From: Lentinus brumalis
Lineage: Eukaryota; Basidiomycota; Agaricomycetes; Polyporales; Polyporaceae
Direction of reading: 5' to 3'
Assembly (NCBI GenBank): GCA_001792895.1
Contig: MARA01000011.1
Span: 434,001-498,000 of the forward strand
Length of the DNA: 64,000 bases
A program made the position numbers and the translations under genes. Positions 12,051-22,744 of this stretch are shown piece by piece; position 1 is the first letter of the stretch, and every line of letters begins with the position of its first letter. The notes under the pieces were generated by a model. It searched no databases, was not told where the DNA came from, and saw only the letters and a list, made by a program, of their open reading frames with translations.

Positions 12051-14425
12051 ATGCAGCTGATCTTGTTGGTGGTCGCTTTTGTGTTGCTCGTGTCAGAGCT
12101 TGTCCGGCGCCGCCGTAACAGGTCGTTCAAACACCTCAGAGGGCCACCTGTGCCATCGTGGACATTCGGTAAGTGGCTGGTCTTCTGCATTCCGAGCATC
12201 CGTTGATCACAAACTGCACAGGCCATGAATACATCTTCACTCGCCAGCAGGAAGCCGGCGAGTTCGATTTCGCCTGTATGAAAGAGTACGGCACCACCTG
12301 GCGCATCGGTGGTCTTCTCGGAGTGCGTCGCAAGACGCCTTTGCTGGTTTAAGGGATGCTGAACCTAATATGAATGACTTAGAGCGACACAGTCATGACT
12401 GCCGATCCTAAGGTAAGCATACTCATACTATGTAGCATGCGACTCTTCCCCGTCCCTTTTCACTCACAGTGGCATGCGATATGCAGGCCCTGCAGCACAT
12501 CCTCCATAAGTCTGGTTACAACTACCCAAAGCGGCGAGACAACAGCAAGATGTCAGAGATCTTCTCTGGAGGACCCGGAATTACTTCAGCCGCTGGTACG
12601 AAGTCGTGAATATCGCTGTGCTTCACGGTACTGAATATGCGCGTTCAAAGGCGAGGTCCACCAGCGTCAGCGCAAGATCATGAATCCCGCTTTCAGTGCG
12701 ACTCAGCTGCGCAGTTTCCTGACTTTGTTTCAAGAAACCGGCCGAAAGGTGCGCATGTGATTTCCTGTAGCAGGAATTCCCCCCGACCATAATCCTCCAG
12801 CTATGCGAGAAGTGGGAGAAGGAGGTGGTGGTCAGCACCCCGAGCAAGACTGTCTATGTCAACAAATGGCTGGCCAAGGCCACCCTCGATATCATTGGTC
12901 AAGGTGAGGTTGAGTGGGCTTATTTGACAGAACGTCCCGATGACGTGTATTAGCTGCTTTCGATTACAACTACGGCGCTCTCGATGAGAGGGAGAACGCA
13001 TTATCGAAGTCATACAGCACCCTCTTGTGCGTGTTGAGTTCATTCTGCCATCTCACGGGACCACCATTGACACTGCTCCTGTCATCAGCATCGACTCCTC
13101 ATTGTATCCTACGAAATTAAAGCTTTTCTATCGTACAATGTGGCATTATCTCCCCGACTGGGTCCTCGATATCCTTGAGTACACGCCCACTCGAGAGCTC
13201 AAGCGCGTTCGCGAGACCAGCCGCCTCTTCCGCCACGTTGCAGATGATCTGCTCCGGGAGAAAGGCTCGGAGGTGCAGGACAGGGCCGAAGAGGGCCACA
13301 AGGACGTACTCAGCATACTGGGTACGCTTACGCGCATTTGGTATCTTTTATGAGCACGTACTGATACGCCGCTGGGTGACGCAGTCAAAGCAAACGCGTC
13401 GGAGGAACCCAGGAGCCGTCTCAGCGATAAGGAGATGAAGGCACAGATGCAGACGCTTACTCTCGCGGGACATGAGACAACCGCGAGCACCGTCTCCTGG
13501 ATGCTCCTGGAGCTTGCTAGGCACCCTGAATACCAGACGAGACTGCGTGAGGAGATCCGGGCGCGACGTGAGGTCGTGCGAGCTCGTGGGGACACTCGCT
13601 TCACCATCGACGACCTTGAATCCATGACCTTGCTCAATAACGCCATCAAGGTCTGTCTTGTTTCCTCGTGACAAGTTATATGTATTCGTCGACTAAACGA
13701 CACCTGCAGGAAACGCTTCGCTACCACGCCATTGTGTTCCATCTGAATCGCTACGCGCTGAAGGACGATGTGATTCCCCTCCAAGACCCCATCGTCACTG
13801 CTACTGGGGAAGTTATCGACGCGATTCCGGTGAAGGCGGGAACTTGGATTAAACTCTCCTTCTGTGGTTATAACCGGTAAGTTTCCAATATTGTCGAGTC
13901 ATGTGCGTCCAGGTAACAGGATGATGGCAGCCTTCCTTCTGTGTGGGGAGCGGAACCCGACGTTTGGAACCCGGATCGGTTCTTCCAGATTGACCCTACT
14001 AAACAGACGAAACTCGGGGTCTACGCGAACCTGTGAGTACAGCATTTCGCATACTCGTCCAGATACTGACATTCTTTGCTTTGCTGCAGCGCGACCTTCT
14101 GTAAGTGTCATCGTAATTGCGTCGATGGCTCCGCTGACATCCTCGACAATAGCTGGTGGTGTCCGCTCTTGCATCGGATGGCGGTTCTCGTGAGTTTCTG
14201 AATCCCCTGCCTACCTTGCTATCTCGACCACAGTATTAATGGCTGCGTAGGCTCATCGAGATGCAAGCTCTCGCGTCGGAGCTGCTCGAGAAGTTCGAAT
14301 TTTCGTTGCCCAAGGACGAGGTCTATGACATCCAACGGGTCCCTGCCGGCATGATGGTTCCCTTGGTGCGTGGCAAGTGGCACCTTGGCTCGGTCATCCC
14401 GCTGTGCGTCGCAGCTATTCCGTAG
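12051..14425 (+). CDS. Cytochrome P450 monooxygenase, upstream copy
   Basis: This is a membrane-anchored, heme-thiolate monooxygenase of unknown substrate. It has more than ten short introns. The N-terminus is a hydrophobic anchor (MQLILLVVAFVLLVSELVRR) followed by the Pro-rich hinge RGPPVPSW. Later come the I-helix AGHETTAS, the K-helix E-x-x-R in ETLRYH, the aromatic region NPDRF, and the heme loop SGGVRSCIGWRF with its axial Cys. Junctions I checked at LLG/SDTVMTADPK, SAA/GEVHQRQ, SIL/VKANA and YNR/LPSVW all join in phase. The start at 12051 is chosen because it lines up with the start of the paralogue downstream; an in-frame ATG at 12009 would add 14 residues. I do not assign a CYP family number. 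Confidence 0.85.
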
Positions 14426-15305
14426 GTGCTGGTGACCGTGACAGTACGCTGTATTAGGATAGGTCGCGCAACCGGTAGGAGGTCGTACATGCTGCGTGTC
14501 TTGGATACTGGGATTGCGATCCGTCGAGGACCCTCGCATCGGAGCATTGGTCTCTGCGACGACTAAACACCAATACCACCCGTCTACGCCAAATTTCAAC
14601 AGGTAACCGAGCTCAGTGGCGACCAGCGCCGCGTTGGATAATGTTCTACGCATACGATTCCGAATGTTGACGACTACACCTACCGATGCTGCGGCTTGCA
14701 ATGTAGTTCGCACGATGGACGACATTGACTTACGCGACCATTGTGCTCACATCCGGCCCGACGAGACATCTCACCCTTCGACTTCTGTAAACTTCTGCCT
14801 TCTCGGTGGGAGAACAGGCGTGCTTCCCTGTGCTTCCCCTTCGCACCCCACGGCTTGTGCGTATGCGCTCTCGCGCACAGGGGCGTTGTCGCCGCTCCAG
14901 CGACCGCGTCGCCTTTATTTACGGAGGTCAGGTGAGGGGAGCACACCCAGGTCCCGGCGATCTCGGTGCGGGAACTCATTCGTCCTGACGTAGGATAAGC
15001 ATGTCGAAGGACCGCACTGTCCATGACATGCCTGTAATGCCCAACACATGATAAGCTTGAGTGAACGTGCTACCGTCCATGGCTGGCTGTTGACATGCCG
15101 TTTAGATGTCGTCGTGACGGCCTATGTATTGCCGACTTCTTATGCCACGGCACTATGTGCCCACGGCTGTTCTTCCGCCGCCCGAGGAGCCTTTCTCCGT
15201 CAGAACCATCGTGTCATCCGCAATCTCGCCCCGTATACAAAGGGAGCTCGGGCGTTCTGTAGGATGCTCGTCAAGTCTTCACCTAGGTCGCCTGCTGTAG
15301 TCATC
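14426..15305. other. Spacer between tandem P450 genes
   Basis: These 880 bases contain the 3' end of the first P450 and the promoter of the second. Short open frames on both strands lack splice logic or known motifs. No gene is supported. Confidence 0.4.
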
Positions 15306-17713
15306 ATGGAACCTCTCTTGCTCGCCGCGTTTCTCTCTTTCATCGCAATCGTCATAGCTGCCGTGCGTCGTCGTCGCTCCAGGAGTTTGGACAACATCCG
15401 CGGGCCCCCGTCCCCCTCATGGTTGCATGGTACGCAGTCCATCGAGGACAACGCCTCAAAGAACCGACATTTCTCTCCGCAGGTCACGGCGTTGCGCTGA
15501 CACGCCAGAATGAAGTTGGGGAACTGGACTTCAAATGGATGAAGGAGTATGGTGCAACTTGGCGTATCGGCGGTCACCTAGGTGTACGGAATCCGCCTCA
15601 TCCCGTGGTTCCCATGCCCTCGTGCTAACGTCCCGGCCGTAATAGACACAACAGCTGATGACAGCTGATCCTAAGGTACGCCGATAACCGCAGTCAGAGC
15701 CTCCAGCTGATCTAGGTCGCTCTTAGGCTCTGCAACACATCTTCATGAAATCCGGTTACAACTATGGAAAGCGTAAGGACGTGCAGGTAGTTACTGAGAT
15801 GTTCCTCGGTCCCGGCATTGTCGCCGCGGAAGGTACAACCATTCAAGTTCACCTCAGTCCAAATATCCGCACAGCGTTCTGATCAATGCTGGTGGTTCTC
15901 AGGAGACAAGCATCAGCGACACAGGAGGATTATGAATCCGGCGTTCAGCGCTCCTCAGCTCCGGACCTTCCTCAGCCTGTTCCAAGATATTGGTCTTAAG
16001 GTGCGTCGACCTCATATAGCGGCGGCGAATGGGCGTTGAGGATGGTCTGATTTCCGCAGATGTGCGAGAAGCTGAAGCCGGAAGTAGAGGAGAACCCAGA
16101 CAAAACAGTATTCATCAACAAGTGGTTGGCGAGAACCACTTTAGATATCATCGGACAAGGTGAGTATTCAGGAGTCAAAACTACACCGACTACATGCCGA
16201 GCGCCTGCCAGCCGCCTTTGACTATGACTATGGTGGCCTCAGCAACACCGAGAGCCCACTGTTGAAGGCGTACTCAGGTCTCTTGTGGGTATTCCTCGAA
16301 GTAATCTATGTCGAAGTGCCTGTTGTTGACTTTGATATGTTACAGCCTCGATACCGCACTGTATCCTTCGAAATGGCTGATCCTTTACCGGAGTCTGTGG
16401 AACTATCTTCCGGACTTCCTCCTCCGCATCGTGCCGTACACTCCGATCAAGGCGCACAACCGAACCCGTCGTACTGCTCGTACTGTGCAAGGGATTGGGA
16501 GGGAACTCTTCAGCCAGAAAACGAAGGAAGTGCTGAGCTCCGGCAAGGCGGACACGCACAAGGATGTTATGAGCATTCTGAGTGAGTATGGTTACGGTAT
16601 ACTCTCGCGCTTTATCAGCTGATTCTTTGCCAGTCAAGGCCAACAGCTCCGAGAATCCCAGGACCCAGCTGGCCGAGGACGAGATGATTGCCGAGATGCA
16701 GACTCTCACCTTCGCCGGCCACGAGACAACAGCCAGCACATTGTCCTGGATGCTATACGAACTCGTGAAGCACCCCGACTATCAGGCCAAGATGCGTGCG
16801 GAAATCAAGGCCGCTCGCCAGGCGATGCTCGCGCGCGGCGACAGTAGGTTCTCCATGGAGGATCTTGACTCGATGACTACCGTTATGAACGCGATCAAGG
16901 TATGTATGCGATTACTGCTGCCCAGAAGTTCACATCAGCTCACTGCCTGCACTCTCAGGAAACGCTTCGGTTCCATCCTATTGTTTTCAACTTGCAACGT
17001 TACGCGGTGAAAGATGACATCCTTCCTCTGTCCGAACCCATCATCACCACGACAGGCGAAGAAATTCACGCAATCCCCATCAAGGCCGGCCAGTGGATTA
17101 CTGCTTCGCTGGCGGGTTACAACAGGTCCGTTCGTTCGCAGCGTCGGGTAGTGTATCCGTGTTGCTGACCACCCGACGGCAGACTCCGTTCGGTATGGGG
17201 TGAGGATGCCGACGAGTGGAACCCGGACCGTTTCTTGCGTATCGACCCGACAAAGCAGATCAGGGTCGGCGTATTCGGAAATCTGTGAGTGTATCTACTA
17301 CCCTCCGGCACGTTCGGACACTTATCATGCCAACAGGATGACTTTCTGTGAGTGGCCGCTCGAGTAACCCCGGGGTTGCGAGTCTAACTGTTCTATACAG
17401 CCGCTGGTATCCGAGGGTGCATCGGGTGAGTGCTATGTGGCTGCTTCAATTGGACAGCCTGCTGATGCAGCTATCACACAGCTGGCGTTTCTCGTAAGCA
17501 GCCGTGGATGTTCGCTTTCTACATTCTGACATTCCCCATAGGCTGATCGAGATGCAAGCCCTTACCGCTGAGTTGCTGGACAATTTCGAGTTCGCTCGCC
17601 CCAAGGAAGACTACGACATCGTACGGCTTCCTGCTGGTCTTATGATTCCTATCGTGCGCGGCAAGCTGTACGAGCTCGGCTCTGTAATGCCGCTTCGCGT
17701 CTCTGTCGTCTAG
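15306..17713 (+). CDS. Cytochrome P450 monooxygenase, downstream copy
   Basis: This is a close paralogue of the P450 at 12051, in the same orientation. It carries an N-terminal anchor (MEPLLLAAFLSFIAIVIAAV), hinge RGPPSPSW, I-helix AGHETTAS, K-helix ETLRFH, NPDRF, and heme loop SAGIRGCIGWRF. The heme loop is built from small exons, with introns just before SAG, inside the Gly codon before WRF, and right after it. At 15585 the splice must use the GTACGG donor; the neighbouring GTGTAC would bring a stop into frame. Every motif needed for activity is present. Intron positions match those of the upstream copy wherever I compared them, which points to tandem duplication. The substrate is unknown. 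Confidence 0.85.
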
Positions 17714-18365
17714 TAAGTGGTATAATGTAGATTAGCAGTGTTATGCTGCGTGGATGTAGTCATCCCTCTCCATCCTTTAGCACGCTCTCCGTAGTTGTAC
17801 TCACCTCTTCGCAAATATGTACACACCTCTATCGTCGCTATGTAACCTTGGAAGTTCGCGTTTACATTTGCTTCCGATAGAATTACGCACCGCACGCGAA
17901 CTTGTGCGAGTTGGAGCGAACGAGTCAGAACCGGACAGTCATTCAGAAGCGGGTCAGCAATACCTAGCGTCTTGCCCCCGTCACGCAAGAAAATGACCAC
18001 AATCGTGCACTTAGACCATTGTTGCTAACAGCCTTATTCAGCCACCAGTGCGGGTGTCACCGCGGTCAAACCGCGGTGTACCAAATGAGATAAGTACAAC
18101 AGGACTCACGATCGTCCACGTTCAGAGTTGGTCGGCAGGACATATCACAGAATTATTCTAGTGGGCAAAGGGGGACGAGATTTATGGAGATCAGACGTGT
18201 CAATTGACTGAGTACCGTCGTATGTACTACGTACTTAACCGCACAGACCATCACGGGCGCTTGATGCTGTCACAGCTGCCGTGGCCACACTGAGACTCTG
18301 CGGGTTTGCCTCGGCTGGGCTCGAAGCTCGATTGCTGACGTCTTCTGCTTGCACGAACGAGGTCG
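17714..18365. other. Intergenic region upstream of NRDE2
   Basis: No gene is supported in these 652 bases. The only structure I see is a perfect hairpin at 18058-18078, listed separately. Confidence 0.4.
18058..18078. repeat. Perfect short hairpin CACCGCGGT-CAA-ACCGCGGTG
   Basis: This is a nine-base-pair perfect inverted repeat with a three-base loop. It lies about 290 bases upstream of the NRDE2 start. Inverted CCGCGG-type sites resemble binding sites of dimeric Zn2Cys6 regulators, but that link is only inference. Confidence 0.5.
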
Positions 18366-21300
18366 ATGTCCGCCCCATCGTTCTCCTCTTTTCCGCCCAC
18401 CTTCTCGTCGTTCCCCGATCTTGACCCTGGCCCTAGTTCTCGCCCTGTCAGCTCCTCCCGGGATGACAAAGACAGATCCAAGGAGAAGGAGCGGAAACAC
18501 CGCAAGAAGTCTCAGATAGAAGACAACGAGCAGAGGGACGGTGATGGCGAGAGAAAGAAGAAGAAGCACAAACATGAGCGGCACAGGGAGCGGGAGGACA
18601 GTACAGGTGCGCGACGCAGGAGTCGGTCTTGTTCACGGTCGCGCGCAACACACGACCGTCATGACCATCAATACGCTCCGATCGATGATGAGAGGAGGAA
18701 GCTGGAAGAGGACCGCCGGTACAGGGATGAAGAGACGGTGCGGCCTAGCGCGAAGGAGGGGTTGGTGTACTACACGGACAGGAAGGGCGACCCGTTGAAC
18801 GTCCGATTCGATGGGCTCTATGCAGGGGACGTGCCAAAGTACCGTTTGGTCGATTGTAAGTGGCCCGCAGCTCATGCCAGCGACAACTAACGAAACGTAA
18901 GGGGGACGGAAGGTTCTCGGCCTGAGTTCCGCGTTGTCAGTCGTACATCGAGGACGAGGAGGCGTCGAAGTCGCGCCGTTTGGCAGACGCAGCGTATGTT
19001 TCATCTGATCTAACAACGGGTGGTTTGCTGAAGGAGGGTGTCTGTAGATGCCTGCACTTACCGACTCTCGTTCCCGCCGTCTGCTCGCTGCCGAACCCAA
19101 ACGCCGTCTGCTGGCATCTGCAGATGACAAGTACAAATACAGTGAAATCGACGGCTTCCTGCGCATATCGACGAACCGCCCACGAACCGACGACCAGCGG
19201 TACCGCGAGATAGAGCTCTCGAAGCAGGACTACGACTCGGATGAGTCTGACGTCTCAGATGAGAGCGCAGCGAGCTCGGATGACGATACTGACACAACTC
19301 CTACGACCGCCCGTCAAGCCGCGATCGTCTCCCTTCGGGCAAAGCTCGACGCGAATCCTCAGGACGTACAATCCTGGCTCGCGCTGTATGCGCACAATGT
19401 CGCGACAGTCCCATTGACCCAGAAGAACGCAAGCAAGGCTCGCGTCGATATCGGCCTTTCTGTTCTCCTCGACGCTATCAAAGCACACCCAAACAATGTC
19501 CGCTCGAAGACCCTGCGGCTGAAGTACTTGAAGGTGGGCGAGGAGCGATGGGAGCCGGACAGGCTTAATCGTGAATGGGAAGAAGCCATCAAGGTAGACG
19601 ACGTGGAGATCTGGCTTGCCTGGCTAGATTGGAGGATACGAAGCACTGTTGACATCCTGCAAACCCTCGCCGTTGATGCAGCCCGGGCCTTGAAAACACT
19701 CACGGCGCGTGGGGACGAGGTCGGACAACTCAGGATTATGTGGCGGGTTGCTGTCGCTCTCAAAGATTCGGGTAAGTTCAATCATAGCAGGCGCTGACGA
19801 TATTCCTCGACTAAGGCCTTCTCCTCAGGCTGGGTCGAGCGAGCGAACGCGATATTCCAAGCTCAGGCCGAGCTGTAAGTGCGTTACAGACAACTCACTG
19901 TCCTACGCTCATTCCATGCAGGCTCTTTTCCATGCCGCCGAGGCTCTCCGGCAGGTCACTACACGAACAACTAGACGCTCTCGAGGAGTTCTGGGAGTCC
20001 GGCGTACCACGCCTCGGCGAGTCCGGCGCATCAGGCTGGGCAGGATGGGAGGCCTCAGGACGGCCAGAGCAACCACTTCCACCGAGCAAGCTCAGCGAAG
20101 CAGAGCCTCGTAGTTCCGACCCTTACTCTCAGTGGGCAGCTTCCGAGACTCTGGCCGACCGCACGCGTACCCTGTCTCCCCGCTCCGATGATGAGAAGAA
20201 CACCGACAGCCAGGCGGTTGTGTTCTTCGATGACATCCGGTCGTTCCTGCTGCCCCTGCGCACAACCCGCGCCAAGGACGTTTTCCGCCGCATCTGGCTT
20301 GCCTTCGTAGGCCTGCAAGTTCCTGGGTTCGTGCAGTCGCTCTCGGAGCGCCCAGAGGACAACACCGACGACCGCTGGGCATGCTCACAGTTGGTCTCTC
20401 CGTCGTATCTGGCTTCTGTGTTTCCTGCCGATAAGGACGCCAAGCGCATAACCGCTGACGCACAAGCGGGAGTGTTGATCGGGCGTGAGAGGGAATATCG
20501 GAGTGGGTTTGGGCCGGTCAAGGATTGGGGTTACGAGACGATCGCCCCGCTGGACGTCATCGGTTCAAGCAACTGGACGATGTGGACAAGTGAAGACGTA
20601 CAGGGAGTCGATGCTAGCCTCGCTCGGGAGATCTTCAGGCACTGCAGGTTGGGAGATGAGGATGCCCATTGGGACGTACTCAACCTGGCCTTCGAGGCCG
20701 CAATGAACCTGAAGAGGTATGTCTCGCCCTTGTCATACCCCCGACCTTACTTGACGACGATGTACAGCGCGGTGAAGGTCTCGAAGACATTGCTTGCCAA
20801 CGCACGCGAGTCGTTGCCTCACTGGGCAGCCCATGCACGCCTGGAATGCCTTCGGGGTCGGCTAGACGATGCACGGAAGGTCTACCAAACCATCCTCATC
20901 GCTTCCCATCAGAGTCGTCCTGGGGCCGGTGCCCTCTGGTGGGACTGGGCACAGATGGAATGGCTGGCACGTAACCCCGAAGTCGCGCAGCAGGTGATCA
21001 TACGCGCCTCCGGGGTTGCAGGTTCAGGCGGCATCGCGGTCTTACGTGCCAAGCGCCACTTCGAGTCGCTGCTGACTCAAGAGCTACTGCAGGCTCCCTG
21101 GCGGGAACGCGAAGCGTGGATAAAGATAGCTAGCCTCCTGGAGCTTCTGACATCGTCTTCTCCGCACTCGGCCCTCGCCCTGCTCGACTCGCACCTCGAT
21201 GTGCTGCAGCCCCGCACGACCGCGCACGAGAGCCTGACTGTGGCGGCGCTCGTTCTGCTGTACAACCATGGGAGCATTCTGAAGAACCCCACGCCGCCCG

Positions 21301-22038
21301 CACTGCTGCGGGAGCGTGTTGAGCGGGCGGTGGAGGTGTACCCTGGCAACACTGCTATCATGGGCATATTCTTGGAAGCGGAGAAGGGACAGGGCATCTG
21401 GGGGCGGGTGCGGGCTATGCTGGGCGAGACGACGACAGAGGGGACCGGGAAGGAGAAAGGAGTCGCAAGGCGGGTGGCGGAGGTCTGGGTCGCGAACTGG
21501 GAGAAGGGGCGCTGGGAAGCGGAGGTGGAACGCATCCGGAACGGGCTTGCTGCTGCCGTAGAAGACGACAGGTACGTTCGCCGCATCTCGTGCTGGGAGG
21601 GTGGCTGAATCGTTTATGATTTCTTCAAGGACGCGCGGGAGCGCAATCCTGTGGAAGCTTTATGTCGCGTTCGAGATCCGGGCGGGACAGCTGGGGCGGG
21701 CGAAGAAGGTGCTGTACCGTGCAGTGGGCCAATGTCCGCTCGTGAAAGGTGGGTGTTGGGCGGCGCGTGCTAGCATCACATGAACAACGTTGATTCATTT
21801 CCGGTTACATGCAGAGCTATATCTACTGGCGTTTGGACCGCTCCGGACGGTGTTCGAGGAGCGGGAGCTCATCCAGTTTGGCGAGGCGATGATGGAGCGG
21901 GATATCCGGTTGCGAGAGGGCCTGCCTGCCGTGGGCGAGGTGGAAGACGGCACGGTGAAGACGGAGGGGGACTCGGAGGAGGAAGGAGACGAGATCGAGC
22001 ACGATGCTCGGGAGTTGCGGCGCCTGAAGCCGTACTAA
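18366..22038 (+). CDS. NRDE2: NRDE2-family nuclear RNA surveillance protein
   Basis: NRDE2 family proteins act in nuclear RNA interference or RNA surveillance with the MTR4 helicase. The N-terminus is Ser/Lys/Arg-rich (DRSKEKERKHRKKSQIEDNE), followed by the conserved early block KEGLVYYTDRKGDPLNVRFD and SADDKYKYSEIDGFLRIS. Next is an acidic linker (SDESDVSDESAASSDDDTD), then a long HAT/TPR-like solenoid: NPQDVQSWLALYAH, VWLAWLDWR-type helices (VDDVEIWLAWLDWRI), FEAAMNLKRY, WWDWAQMEWLARNPEVAQQV, AILWKLYVAFEIRAGQLGRA. The C-terminus is acidic (EGDSEEEGDEIEHDA). Several short introns interrupt it, and the exons keep the family order. The end at 22038 is the stop after LRRLKPY. It is co-directional with the P450 genes and BYR4. 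Confidence 0.85.
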
Positions 22039-22104
22039 CTGACAGTGCGTTGGATTGCCTGGTTCGCTGCGGTTCTTGTTGTTACCCGATGTATGTATGG
22101 AGTA

Positions 22105-22372
22105 CTGTAGAGATCAGACCGTAGCGGCGCGTCACACGTCACAAGGCCCGTCGCCGCGCCGCTATTTGGCCCTCGGTCACAAGTCACTAGGCCCGCCGCC
22201 GCGTGTGACAGCCTCAAGTAGCCTGTTTTCGGGCGTTTAGATGCCCAAATTCGGAAATTTTCGCCGCCTACGGCGGCGATGTCACACTTCCTCGGGCCTA
22301 CCGCCGCTATGTCAGACCCTACCGGCGGGTGTCACACCCCGGACCCCCGCCGCTACGGTCTGATCTCTACAG
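22105..22372. mobile_element. 268-bp MITE with perfect 25-bp terminal inverted repeats and TA duplication
   Basis: The left end (22105-22129) begins CTGTAGAGATCAGACCGTAG. The right end (22348-22372) is its exact reverse complement over 25 bases. Both sides are flanked by TA (22103-22104 and 22373-22374), as expected for a Tc1/mariner-type TA target. The interior is non-coding, with repeated GTCACA and GCCGCCGC phrases and internal inverted pairs. It sits 66 bases after the NRDE2 stop. Confidence 0.8.
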
Positions 22373-22744
22373 TATTGTACACGATGTTGTGGCGTGTTTG
22401 TGCACGGAGAGGTTGGGCGTCTGTTCGGGGGGTGTGTTGTGGGTGTGGATTCCCAGCGGATTCCCAGCACTGTTTGGACACCTCCTTTGCCCTCCTTGCC
22501 GCCTGCCATCCTCGAGGCCCCGCCATTTTCTCTGCCACCACCAGGCTCGCCGCCCCCGCAATCAGGCGCACTCCGGTTACAGGCTTCGCTTTGTCTCTTG
22601 CTCTCTCATACATCTGTCCCCATGCAGGGCCAATAAGTCTCCTTCCGCTCCCTCGTCTCTCTGGATCATACTCGACAGCCCCATCCTAATCCTGCCGTCC
22701 ACGGGCGTAATACTGTGCATCTACTAGGCTATTGTTTTACAACC
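22373..22744. other. BYR4 promoter and 5' leader region
   Basis: This runs from the MITE to the BYR4 start and is pyrimidine-rich toward its 3' end. No separate gene is visible. Confidence 0.4.
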
